Source: Diaporthe sp. PMI_573 (lineage: Eukaryota; Ascomycota; Sordariomycetes; Diaporthales; Diaporthaceae). Taken from it: a DNA stretch of 64,000 nt. Every line of letters starts with the position of its first letter. The first letter of the stretch is position 1. Below are positions 44,471 through 55,796 of this stretch, one piece after another. The stretch covers positions 806,001 through 870,000 of the forward strand of contig JAJTUP010000015.1 of the NCBI GenBank assembly GCA_021399435.1, given 5' to 3'. The notes below the pieces were generated by a model that had not been told where the DNA came from, searched no databases, and saw only the letters and a program-made list of their open reading frames with translations. The position numbers and the translations under genes were made by a program.

Positions 44471-45675
44471 GACATGCGCGCCCAGGGTGTCACGCAAGAG
44501 ATATGGCGATGCCTGACTACGGGCCTGACATTCCTGGGTTGCACATCGTGGGGATGCTGTGGTTTGTATAGACATCAGCATTTGGGAAAAGTGATGGTTA
44601 CAATATCCCAGAGCAAATCGCCATGTTAGAGTGTTCAGATTGAGTTGTTGTGTGAACATTGTCTTGAGCGCAGTTGTGTTTCTGATAACTCTTATAGCTA
44701 AGTTTGATTAGCGACTGGGCGTGGAAACTCCATAATTGAGCCATATGTAATTCATGTTTCTATCACGTCATTCTTCAGCTTTGTAGTTGCGACGTGCAAT
44801 GTGCTTGAATGAATAAGAATATAAGCAACACTTGAGCGGAGGCCTTGATAAGACTCAGTGAAAGAACATGGTATAAGAACCAGGTTAGCTTCAACAGCGA
44901 GGAAAGTCATATGATGGGAAACCTTGATTAATTTGCAACAAACGTGCATGCCTTATCCAGCGCTCTGGCAAATGTATTTGCGGGAAGATTGTAGGAGGAA
45001 ACAAGAAGTTGAAATCATTGAGCCCACGGTAAATAGAACAAGCCGATAAGAATGGCTCGAAGATATGGCTCAAAGGTTATAGCATGTGGTATCAGATCAG
45101 CACCGGGGGAATAGGCAGCAAAACATCCGATGTTTCCCAAACATCACACGTTTATACCCTCAAATTCCCGCTGCTGATGCCCACTCGAAAGGATTCGAGT
45201 CAAACCACTAACAACGCCCTGTACAACTAAAGGCTAATTACATAGTAGAAGATACCTGGATAGTATTTACAACTAGCTAATGAGAGTCTGAGGTGCTATG
45301 TTTTATGAAATCATGTCTGATTTCCTTAGAAATCTGTTGGGACCCAACGTGGACTTTCATAAGTTTCGGCCGTAATTACTACCTATTATATTGTTCAAGA
45401 TAAACTTTGTTGGCCACTCGAGAGGCAGCAACATGTTCGATTTGATGTCATCATGTCCTCAAAGTCAAGGCTAGGGTGTAGGAGAGTGCTTTTTTTGCCA
45501 GATGACCTCAGCCAACACGAATGCAACGTTGGAAAACATGCTTGGATTGATGGACTTTTATGTAGTTTCCTTCATATATACAGTAGCTAAGACATCAAAA
45601 TTCATGGCATTTGACATAAGGGCCCGACCCTCATTACTCGTAACTCGTTCATCGTATCCTATTTACAAGAGAGGA
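44471..45675. other. Intergenic region, gene-poor
   Basis: 1.2 kb between the helicase relic and the esterase. No gene, RNA or clear repeat recognised. Confidence 0.4.
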
Positions 45676-47460
45676 TTAAATGTGGAGCGAAGCGATGTTC
45701 TCCTTGATGAATGCGTAAGTATCGCTCCGGAAGTCATCAGCAAGGTAGTTTTGAGAGAGCGCGTAGAACTGAACGAGCTGGTTTCCGCGGCCCGTGTCTT
45801 TCCACTGCGGCCAGTTAGGGTAGCTGCCGTAGCCGACGTTGGGGTCCAGGTTGTACAAGAAATTGTAGTAGTATGTCCTTATACTCCTCGCGGCGTAATT
45901 GTCGTAGATCCCGAAGAACACCTGCAGCAGGTCGCTACCGTGGAACGTGCCCAGGAAGGGGGTTCCGTAGTTGTAGCTTGCCAGGTAGCTCCATGACGGG
46001 ACGCCTGGGTTGGCGGCGTTTGTGTTCTCGAGGAAACCCCGGCGAGAGAGTGTGAAGACTAGATCACCAAGCAACGCGGATATCCGCTTGAATTGAGGGT
46101 ACACTTCATTGAGGATTCCGGTCCTGAAGGGCGATCCTTGTGTGATGTCCTGAGGATAGGTCTCGAGCAGGGCTGTCAATTGCTCTTTGGAGGCACTGTT
46201 GAAGTAGTAAGTCGCTAAGTACTCCAAAAGGTCCTGAGTTGTGGTCACGTTGGAGGTGAACAGCGTGAATATTGTGCCTTCGTCCTCCTGGTCGCCGTTG
46301 ATCATGGGCACTGCGGCGTATCGGCCTTGGGCCGCCAGCACCTCAGGGCTGTCAGGAAGCACTGTGCCATCGGGCCGTGGGAGATATGACAGAGCCACAG
46401 ATTGGTATCCGAGGAAGCCTGGGACCGAGTTGGCCGCGTCCAGGAATTTGTCGTACGGAAGAGCCCGAAGACACTCGAGTGTGTCGCTCGCTCCGGAGCA
46501 GCCTCCCTCCCTCACGACTGTGTCATAGATGACTTGGCCCTTCGGACAGTCGACTGGATCCGCAGGTACAATACTTCCAGAGTTCATGATGGCTCCCCGG
46601 AAAAGTGGCTTGCCGTTGTAGGTGTTGTCCCCGCCGTACAGAGCCATCTGGTCGAAGACACTGATAGCCCCTGCGGACTCACCCCAGAGCGTCACCTTGG
46701 ATGGGTCACCGCCAAAAGCCTCGATATTGTCAGCTACCCATTCCAGACCCATTCTCTGGTCAAGGAGGCCCAGGTTCGAGGAGCCATCGGCCAGGATCTC
46801 CTTGCCGGGCATAAAGCCGAATCCAGCAACACGGTAGTTGATCGCGACAAAAATGTAGGGCTGGTCTTGGTTGATGGCTTGGTCAAGCAGATCAGTTCCA
46901 TCGTACATGGCAGCCCATCCAAGCTGTGTTTTAGTTAGTACCTCGGCATTGAATTCCGTAGTTGGGGGAGTTCAGGTTACCTCGAACGCGCCTCCGAAGA
47001 TCCAGTACAAGACTGGCAAGTTTGCGCCAGCCTCGACACCTGCCGGCCGGATGACGCTGACCGTCAAGCAGTCCTCACTCTGGTTTGTCGCGGCCTGGAT
47101 AATGGGCAGGGTGACAAGATCACCAAGAATCCGCAAGAACAGGTTCTGGTTCTCGCCTGTCGAGACAAGCATCTGTGGGCAGGCTGCTGCTGGGTTGATT
47201 GCATCATAGGCGTCGCCAAGGTTCGTCGTCAATTTCTTCGGGGGCTTGAGTCGTAAAGACCCAGTAGGTGGGTCTGCAAACGGGATACCTGCAAACTTTT
47301 CAACCTTGCCGCTCGCCAGCCCAACAACGGTGTTGGATGGTGAGAGAACGACAGTTGGCGAGACTGCTCTCCCGTTGAGCACGGGGGAGCCCTGGCGGGC
47401 CGGCAGGGCCAGGACGCAGGCCACCAGAGAGGCCCAAGCCGAGATGGAGAGTACCTTCAT
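45676..47460 (-). CDS. Secreted type-B carboxylesterase/lipase
   Basis: Exon 1 is 46981-47460, exon 2 45676-46923; the 57-nt intron (GTAACC...CACAG) joins in phase 0 at GGAFE-LGWAAMYDG; 575 residues. The signal peptide is MKVLSISAWASLVACVLALP. Alpha/beta-hydrolase hallmarks: the first signature SEDCLTVSVIRPAG, the oxyanion-hole GGAFE, the nucleophile elbow LWGESAGAIS (S243), acidic residue region QEDEGTIFT, and the His loop GTFHGSDLLQVFFG. The layout resembles the Candida rugosa-type lipase branch. Such enzymes hydrolyse esters of fatty acids or plant polymers outside the cell. Length is the usual 540-580. It stands alone in a gene-poor region. Confidence 0.93.
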
Positions 47461-50400
47461 CGTTGCTCCGGGCTGTCCGACGGAAAGATCTGCAAACAAC
47501 AACCAGTCGATGATGCTGGAGCCAGGCCGGTGCGGGAGACAAATTCACCGAGGCGAGACTGACCGTGCTGAGGCTGGGAGCCATCGTGGAAAATGAAGAG
47601 GCGTGGTTGCTCATTTTTATCTACGAGTTTGTTCATCGGATTGCTTTCTCCCCGAGGCCCCAGTCGTCTCTTCCACATGTAATGGATGGCGATCATAGGC
47701 GCGAGAAATGTGCACCGTCTGCATGGGAATTCAATAGATTCCCGATTCATGGTGCCCAAAAAAAGGCCAGCTGACTCTCAAAGTGAATGGGCGTATTGAC
47801 GATACGGGCGTAGTCTCCGGGTGCCACGCCGGACCGTTGCCCTTTTTGGGCAGGCTACCTGCCACGCAGCTTAGATCTCTGCGACGCTGCGCTGGGGATT
47901 GCGGGGATCCCAATTGATTACCCCGTGGGGTAGGAACTTTTCTCGAAGACTGGATAGGCGGCACAGGCCTTCACCCCGACGTGCCGGCACGATGTCGCTG
48001 CGTGATTTCCCACAATGGCACATGCAGCAGGGGCTCGTCGGCAGTCGAGATGTCGATGACCTCATCAGGTTCGTTGCGGAACATGCAAGGTGAAAAGCAG
48101 CACTTTGCGGTTGAAGCAAATGAGCTTACAGGGCATGCTGGTTGTTGGACTTGGACTTGAACGCCTGAAGGGTCGATTGATTTTAGACTCAAAACCACAA
48201 CTCTTTCAAGAGTTTTCCGTCCGCTCCGTCCGTTGCGACCAGCCCACACAGCCTAGTTCCTGACGGATCGTCAACCGGGCCCGAATACAACGGTCGATCA
48301 AGTGAGTGTGCCTGGAGCGGTCAAGCAAAGACAAGCATGTGAAGATCTTTCATCCAGTTCCTCCAAGATGACGACCAGACCTCGGCACTGGAGAGGTTCA
48401 TCCAACCTAACGTGCCACACCTTTTGGATGGTTCGGGCAGCCGGGCAGATCATAGCAGACGTCAGCCCCTCACACGTTGGGGTGCTGGCGCCTAGCGGAC
48501 AAGATGGAGGGTAATAAGCAGCTCCCAAGCCTCCTCTGCTGGGCAAACGGGGCCCGGAGGAGCATGCAACACGAACAGCTCGGCGGGACGGCTGAGTTTG
48601 TCGAATCACGACCACCGCCTCAAATCAACCTGGTTGCAAGCCATCCCTTTGGCAGCCGGGTTGACCCTGAGAGGGCTGGGGAACGTGAGGAGACTGAGCT
48701 CTTCAGAAGTTGCGGGGAAAGTCAGTGTGATCCCCACTCTTGGGCTTCGACTTCGTCTTGCGCGAACGCTTGTTCGTGTTGTTCGGCACCGGTTAACATC
48801 CGTAAATATGCCCCCGGCTGCCCTGGTTCCTGCACGCAGCGCATGGTTGGGTGGCATGCGGGTTGGGAGTGCACAACACCATCTCTGAGGTCAGCAACGA
48901 TGCGGGGAAATGGCTTAAATGCGGCGGCCAATATTTCCTCTTCCAGCGTCGACACGTCAGCTGACTGGCTGTGTTTACCGAGCCCGTCCGTGAGAAGAGG
49001 TATTTGAATCATTCACACGACAGGTCTGCAGATCATCTGAGTAGTAAGGCGTGCACAACCTTGCCAGTCGTATTCGTATGTTCCAAGGAGTTCCAACTCG
49101 CGTCCGAACACCACCAAGCTCCTCGGAGACTAACAGGTCATGTATGGCACCAGTTCGGGCGAGACTACCATCGATGTGACGATTGAAAAAAAAAAATACC
49201 ATGTGACAGTGAGTGCGGAATTTCCTGAAAGACTCGGAGCGTGGGTTGCCTTATCCGCTGCGCGTTGAGCAAGGGCATCTCACTCGAGTATGCAATAGTG
49301 CGTTAAATCACTTGTTTGTATCACTCGAGACAAACTTCTCCTTGATCGTATCACTGTGCGCTCAGATAGTATTCAAGCCCTGAGTGTGAAACAACTCAAT
49401 CGACCGGCTGGTTTCCTTGTTGAATCGCGCGAAAGTTGTGTACTGTTTGACTCGCTTGGCACCATGACTGTTCGTACGTCTCTGCCGACGAGACTCAGAG
49501 TTCGGAGATCACCTGAAAACTTCCCTCGGCACACAGCCATCACGCCTTGGGCCAATTGTGTGAGTGAGGGCACCGCACCTGCAGTATCACATGTTCGGAA
49601 TGGCAATACGAGCTCAAGGGTGTCAGGATCTCGGAAACCGCACGGCAGGCGGCACTATGCCCGAATGATTCTTCAGTTGTGGGTCATCCTCACTGGGGAT
49701 TTTAACTTATTATACTAGAAGAGGCTACACCTGAGAAGGCTATTCCATAGGAGGGTATCCCAAAGGGAGTTATACCATAGTAGACCTTCCCAAAGGAGGC
49801 TTTTCCACAAGATATTACTTATCGCCTAAGAGACCATTACAGTAGCAATTCTCCCACAAGAGATTATTACACAAACAAACATCCATAGAGGCTATTACAC
49901 TGTGCTTGGTTGGTAGTTTGACAAGAGGCTATTCTAATCAAGTTCTCCTTGGACACGATCACATGAGAATTTGCCATTCTCACACAGCAGATTATCCAGC
50001 CGGGAGTTTGTAGCTTTGGAGAAGCTAAGCCTAGTATACAGAAGTAGGCATGCAGACAATGGGGCTTGCTCTAATAGATTCCCAAGACGTCGGCCGAGGG
50101 GAGGGTGGTAACGTACATTGTGCATGGATCTACTCTTGGCTGTGAATCTGCCTAGACTGCTTCTGTAGTGGTCCTGCCATGTCATGCGTTGCCACCTGTC
50201 CCGAGGACCACAAGACAGTGACCAGGTACCCAGGCTCAAGAAGCCGGGATAGAGACATATAGCTTGTCAAACCACCTCTTTAGTCTCAAATGTGGCACTG
50301 GACTGTGCTTCTGGCTGCAGCTGATGGATCTGCTACTAATTAGCAATTTGCATATTGTGAAGGATTTGAGAACAACCAATCCATGGGCCAACACCGCCAT

Positions 50401-50958
50401 TTCATGTGACTCCGACCCATGTGGGAATCTGAGACCGGGAGCATCAGCCTCATATTTTCGTTCCAAAACAGATGTCTTTACATGTGGTGTTGTCCGAGGC
50501 TATTGGATCATGTTAATACACTCTGGGAAAGCTACTAGCTTGTGGGCCAAACACTAATAGTGCTTCCCAAGAAAGATCTCAAGCGCAGGGTGCCGAGCGA
50601 CATCATAAATCTCTCCATCTCCGAAATATTGGTCTACTCATGATTCTTGAAGTTGAAAACTCGCATGTTCTCCGTCTATTATACTAAGTGTGTAGTCTGT
50701 GTGTATCCCATGTAAACCTGCCAGACCTGTTGTTGCGCTGGGTATCGAGCTGTGAAAGCCGGTCTTCCATATGTGAGGCCTGTGAAGGCCAAAGTATTCC
50801 TCAAGTATGTCCCCACACAGGAGGATATGTGCCTGGAGATAGTCACATGCCAGAGTAGCCGTGTCACCAAACCTCTCAAGTGCTTCTTGATATATCTGTC
50901 TGTTTGTCTTTGCCGCGGTTGTGATCGCTTCGTAAATCAAAGCTGGTCGTGAACGTGC
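47461..50958. other. Long gene-poor region with minisatellite
   Basis: 3.5 kb. Only conflicting short ORFs. One short frame at 47991-48093 (plus) reads like an N-terminal protein fragment (MSLRDFPQWHMQQGLVGSRD) but ends without a credible continuation. A repeat lies at 49725-49915. A run of A residues lies at 49187-49196. Confidence 0.45.
49725..49915. repeat. Degenerate minisatellite, unit about 17 bp
   Basis: Units such as GAGGCTATTCCATAG, GAGGGTATCCCAAAG, GAGTTATACCATAGTAG and GAGGCTTTTCCACAAG follow one another with 15-18-bp spacing. It is the inverse-complement form of the CCTCCTATRGGATAA units at 53285-53545. Confidence 0.7.
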
Positions 50959-51430
50959 TTATGATCGGGCCTTGGGGAGTCTCTGCTTGCCCATGCCTTG
51001 CAAAGCCGAGACATCCTGTGAAGTAAGTCGTCAGTTTGGTTTTCTTCTGCGTATCTTCGAGGAAGGCTGTGCTCACCTGAGCAATTGGGACACCAGCTGC
51101 TTCTGCTCCTGTTCCTGCACCACCTTCTCCCCCTGCTGCTCCGCCCTCTCCAGCTCCAGCACCTCCCTCTCCAGCGCCTGCACCACCCTCTCCAGCTCCA
51201 GCGCCTCCTTCGCCAGCGCCTGCACCACCCTCTGCACCTCCAGCACCACCCTCTGCGCCGCCGGCACCGCCTTCCGCGGCACCTCCCTCGGCCTCGCCAC
51301 CGCCGAAAGAGATTTCACCATCACCGACCACCAAGGCAGGAGAGTAAGCGCCCAGGTTGATATTAAGGGGTGCACCTTGGGTCAGCCACGCAAGTGCGCC
51401 CAGGTAGAGGAGGATGCTGCGAGTGTACAT
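50959..51430 (-). CDS. Small secreted Gly/Ala/Glu-repeat protein
   Basis: Exon 1 is 51077-51430, exon 2 50959-51015; the 61-nt intron (GTGAGC, CTGACG branch, CACAG) joins in phase 0, giving 136 residues. Signal peptide MYTRSILLYLGALAWLTQGAP, then a short conserved-looking segment (LNINLGAYSPALVVGDGEISFGG), a central array of 18-bp repeats coding GGAGAGE and variants, and a spliced C-terminus DVSALQGMGKQRLPKARS. Without splicing the frame would run to a different, 184-residue end; the spliced end looks far more natural. The repeat array is internal tandem duplication at DNA level. Function unknown; possibly a cell-wall or effector-like protein. Confidence 0.75.
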
Positions 51431-51550
51431 CTTGTGGAGTTTGGCTGCTGAAGGGGGGTATATGTAGGTTTATTATAAAGTAGGAAGACGCGGTAATAAG
51501 CGGTTCCAGACCAGCTTGAGAAGAGAAGTGAATGACAAGATAGAGTTGAA

Positions 51551-51574
51551 GTTGAGGTTGAGGTTGAGGTTGAG
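51551..51574 (+). repeat. Microsatellite (GTTGAG)4
   Basis: Four perfect copies of the hexamer GTTGAG, with a degenerate copy on the left. Confidence 0.9.
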
Positions 51575-53284
51575 AGGAGCAAGTTGGGATGAGGGGGCAC
51601 TGGGGATCTTATCAAGGACCCATCTGTTGAAACATCGTTGGCGAGTTCAAGGATGTGTTGCCTCAAGTGGGCCCGCTCGTGCTCCCACGGGGCTCCAGAC
51701 TGGGATGCCTTCGTGGGTGCGGTGCTAACGGTATCCAAGTTGAGGTCCGTGAAGACGGTCCGGTGAATCAGTCAGTGTTTGACACCCTTACGAAAAAAAG
51801 TCTTGGACAGCGGCGAGAAACAGGAACGCCTGGGCTCCGAGACCAGATGGTGCCGAAAAGTTCTGGAGAAGGACTTTGCTCAGACAGCTTGGCGGACCTT
51901 GGCAGCAGTCAACTTGGCGATCCAGCGCCCCGGGTGTCTGACCGACCTCCGGAGAGCCTTGACGGACTGGAGCCATATCAAGCATTGTTATATGGCCTTG
52001 CTACCAACCCAGCCGAGTCATACCTTGCAATAGTGGTAGTGGTGATGCCAAGAGCCGTTTTGCAAGTCTTCATTGCTGACTCAAGTCCCGGCGCAGAATT
52101 CGCCTCCCAACCATGGTCAAAGCAGCCAGCGCACTATCCCGAGGCTGCAGAGCGCCCGTCTCTCTCAAGACACCTGCGTCTAACACTGAGGCATGCCTAG
52201 TAGTCTGCAAAACAGACTAAGGTTATATCAGCACCCATTTTTATCTGCTCCCATCACTTGGGGCAAAGTATGTTCATCGTCCGGGGGTCTGGATCTTGAA
52301 AGATCAGCTTCGTCTGAACTACTGGGCCCAAAAATATCTTAGAGAAGGCCAAGAGTCCTGATGTTTGGGCTAGGTGGCAGGGATCCGCGAACCTGGAGCT
52401 TTCTGAGACAAGACTCTCGGGCATCGACCTCAGAAATCTCCACGCCCACAATTTTGCTTAATCGCGGCCAAGCTTTCGCATAAAGCTAGGCTGCACCTCT
52501 GGAGGATAACCAAGAGTTTCGCCTATCATCTTGTCACCTCCAGAGTCGTACGGAAGATCTCGCCAAGTCCTGTGGAGGCATTAACAAGCCTCGGCCGCCG
52601 CGTCCCACAGACGGTGGCGAATCAGGTCGACTCAGCTGCAATCTGTGCCTACGCTGTTGCTAGTCTACGTCTTTATCACGACAAAAAAGTTTATTGCGTT
52701 CAAGAACAATCGTACTCATGCGTCTTGGTGAAGTAGCTGTTGCTTGTCTTATACTTTAAGAGTTGGCTTGACGTAAAGCCTAAATTTAGATAGAGCCTCC
52801 GGGAGTAACAGCAAGGATGTCAAAAACACGGGGCAAGCCTGCGACGTGGGCAAGTAGTGAGAGAGCCAAGGACTGGTGACATGGCCAGAACTTTAAAAGA
52901 CTTGGTCAAAACGACTCTATTTATTCTCGTCTCACGAAAGACGATGGCTTCATTTGTTCCAGGCGCAAGCGTCGTTCTCTCAGCTTTTGGAAGGGGCTGG
53001 ACCACGATGCATTCATGCGTCCTCGCTGACGCCAAATCCTCATCGCGGTCATAAGCCAGAGTGCAAGGACTGGTCCATGGTCGGGTGCAAAAATTGATAT
53101 TTCGGTCCCGTCGACGACTAGTTTCCGTGATATCTTTTGCACGTGATCAACCGTTCATCAAAGACGACGAGCTCTGTGTCCGCTCCGCGATAACAGCATC
53201 TACATGTCTAGGTACGTGGGGTATCACCTGTTGGTTGATCACTGCCCACTGCCCAACTTGCTATGGAGTAGCCTCTGGCATGAC

Positions 53285-53545
53285 ATAAAATGAAACAGCC
53301 TCCCATGGGATAATCTGTTGTTGAATAAATCAATGAATAACCTCCCACGGAGTAATCTCCTGTTATGAAATCGCTTCCTGTGGAACAATCTCCTATGAGA
53401 ATGATCTCCTATAGACTGGTCTATGAGATGATGTAGAATGACCTCCTATTTGCCAAATTACTACGGCATAGCCACTGACTGAAATAATTGTAGAATAACC
53501 TCTTGTGGCGTAATAACCTGCCATAGGATAAATGGATGAAAGGGC
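53285..53545. repeat. Degenerate minisatellite, unit about 17 bp with palindromic core
   Basis: Repeated units of the form AACCTCCCATGGGATAAT, TAACCTCCCACGGAGTAAT, AATCTCCTATGAGAATG and TAACCTGCCATAGGATAA. The core CCTCCYATRGGA is nearly self-complementary. Confidence 0.7.
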
Positions 53546-53604
53546 AATACCCTTTAAGGGCTCCGCAGTGACATTTCTGGATGTACTTTTTTTTGTTTTT
53601 TTTT

Positions 53605-54258
53605 TTAAAAAAAAAGGGTGCTATATGGGCAAACCAAAAACTCTGGGTAGTACTTGAAGCCACCCGGGAACGGAAGGTGGAGCTGGTGGATGGTGTCGGC
53701 GGGCTCCTCATGAAGTGCATCCATCTGTCCCGTGGCGAGGTCAAAAGGTCCCAGGAGACTCTGGGCGGCAACAATGTTGTCGTAACGCTCGATGTTGTCC
53801 CCAATGATCAGCGAAGGTGGGTCTGCTGTGTCTACAGGCTCCTCATCCTGTCGGTCCTCCCGTTGGACAATTGCCACCTTGGTCTTCTTCTTCTGAAGCT
53901 TTTGGAATAGCTTCTTCATTCTCTTCTGGACCCGCTTCTGCCAGACTAGCTGGCCACTCTCGCCTCCAGGGTACGACACGTTGATGACGTCCAGCAGGTG
54001 GCGTTTCTTCACCAGGCCTGGGCGAAGGCCGTGGCTCTGCAGTTGTGAAAAGAAATAGCAGGCCTGGGAGAAGCCCCCAATTCCCCATTTTCCACCACGG
54101 CGCAAATCGACGATCCATCCCCAGTGCTTGCCAAAGTGTTCGACCCATACGCCCGGGTTGTTCATGACATCGGTGTTCTGCCTGGCGACCTCGCGTTTCT
54201 TGTCGCGACGCTCCTCCTTCGCTGTGTTCTCTAGGTACTCGAGACTGTATGGAGGCAT
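53605..54258 (-). pseudogene. Second partial copy of the DEAH-helicase gene (N-terminal part)
   Basis: The open frame from ATG ending at 54258 gives 218 residues: MPPYSLEYLENTAKEERRDK..., then NNPGVWVEHFGKHWGWIVDL, FSQACYFFSQLQSHGLRPGL, VKKRHLLDVINVSYPGGESG and MKKLFQKLQKKKTKVAIVQR...ADPPSL. The same segments, more decayed, occur at 44036-44470, so the loci are copies. This copy stops soon after ADPPSL, before any helicase motif, and runs into a T/A homopolymer tract and minisatellite. It is thus a truncated copy; whether the small product is made is unknown. The dispersed, truncated copies suggest a multicopy gene family or carriage by a mobile element. Confidence 0.7.
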
Positions 54259-55269
54259 CGTGGTTCTCTTTCTCTTCAACGGCTACAGGTGCAAGTAAGT
54301 TTCGGGTCGGTATTGGTGGTGTCAACTCGGTTGCTCACAGATAACTTTTCAAGCCTTTCCTGTCTCTCGCAGGCAATGATCGCGGAGGCTCGGCTCGGCT
54401 CGGCTCCGAACTGTGGTTGCAAGTATTTCCGCGCAGAAGTAAGTCTTGCTTCGACGAGGAGTAGCTATCGACGAGGACTAGTTGGAGTTTTTGAAGCTAT
54501 CGGTAAGTGCGTGGGCCAGGGGAATGATGCTGGAGGTGTCGAGGAGAAGGCTGACTGTCAACGAGGAAGTTTGAGAGATCGCGGTCCATGGGGAAACTTT
54601 CAGAAAGTTCTGGTGAGAAAAGACGTCTTACCCCCAAGCTCGGATGAAAAGCTCAGCTCAAGCCAGCAAAGTTGCTTTCACTCGCCCTAAAGTCGCGCAC
54701 CTTATCAATTTAATTGCCCTCTCTTCCTCCTATGCACATCGTGGATTCGACTCTCGCTTGTCCGCCTACAGGCTTAGCCGTCACTATCAGCAATTGTCTA
54801 AGCTGTTCAGCTCTCTTTCAGCTCTCCTTCTTTCATCAATGGAGGAGTAGAACTGCTCCCGACGGGCTTTTGAATCCCAGCAGGGAATATTTGGCTTTCC
54901 ACTATACCCACTAGGTGATTTCAATAGCTTTTGTCGCTCGTCGTAGATGGCAGTCGAAGATCAGGGAAAATTGGGGAGCGTCCTGAAGTCGGCGATGCTC
55001 GGCGATCGTCAAGAGTTCTCACACAGAACCAGCACTTTACTCCAAATAATCAGAGTATCGGCACCACGTAAGCAAGAGGCTGGGCAAACCCAAGTCCACC
55101 CCAAAGGACTCCAGCACGAACAAAGTAAGGTTGCAGATCATAGACCTATCCCTATCCGTCTCCAAGTGCTACCGGAGGCCGTCGGACTCAGAGGTGATCG
55201 CCATCAAAGCTGATTCCGTGAAGAGCGTCGGGTCAAGAAGTCTCAATACGGGCGCTCCTTTTTGTCTCA
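54259..55269. other. Intergenic region
   Basis: 1 kb without a supported gene. A short direct repeat CGGCTCGGCTCGGCTC lies at 54390-54406. Confidence 0.4.
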
Positions 55270-55796
55270 CTAGCTAACGACAGCCCATACTTCACATTCA
55301 TATAGTATGTCTCCTTTGGCCAGGCTCGCGACTCCCACGACCGTGTCTGGTGGGCGATGACCATCAGCAGTCCTATCCATGAAATCCATCCACAATTCAC
55401 CCCAACCGCGATCCACTACGTCCAGACGATCGACTTCCGCGTCGCCTGTCTCCTTCACAATGTAATGCTTGACCTGGTTGACGCCCACTGGTCAGTGCCT
55501 GCAGCTCGAGTGGGAGGATCAGAAGTGCGGACTCTCACCTGTACAATATCACGCGGGGTGGCACCCGCAGCGGCAAGTGCCTTGCGGATGTTCTCGTATG
55601 CAACAGGGGCTTGTTCTTGGACCGTGTGTGGGTTGTCTGTTCTTGCGGGATCGCACCCGGTCATCCCAGCCAGCGTGATAAGCCGGGAGGATGCGACAAG
55701 AGGGGTAACAGCGACTTGGTTGTACGTCGGTGGTGGTAGCCACACCCCTTCCGGATTGAAAGTGCGTGGCTTTGTTGATCCCATATTGCTTGCCAT
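55270..55796 (-). CDS. RidA/YjgF/UK114-family protein
   Basis: Exon 1 is 55539-55796, exon 2 55270-55473; the 65-nt intron (GTGAGA...AACCAG) joins in phase 0 as RDIVQ-VKHYIVKET; 153 residues from ATG at 55796. Family signatures: LITLAGMTGCDPA, Q-x-P-VAYENIRKALAAAGATPRDIV, and the end DTVVGVASLAKGDILYECEVWAV. Related proteins hydrolyse reactive enamine/imine intermediates from PLP enzymes, or act on related substrates. The active-site Arg of true RidA is usually in an R-T/V-x-V segment near the C-terminus; here that region reads PPDTVVGVASL, so classical deaminase activity is doubtful. Upstream minus-strand frames (55549-55884) show no further exon. Confidence 0.82.

Larger units (their letters stand above)
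51431..53604. other. Gene-poor region
   Basis: 2.2 kb. A 181-codon plus frame at 51655-52200 begins at GTG, not ATG, and has no motif; I do not call it. The minisatellite at 53285-53545 lies in the right part, and a mixed T/A homopolymer tract at about 53587-53616. Confidence 0.45.

Noticed and set aside
50638..50940. 100-codon minus ORF just downstream of the Gly/Ala/Glu protein
   Set aside because: Starts at TTG and shows no recognisable domain; possibly a decayed fragment, but not supportable.
51655..52200. 181-codon plus-strand ORF
   Set aside because: It begins at GTG rather than ATG, has no motif, no signal peptide, and no splice partners.
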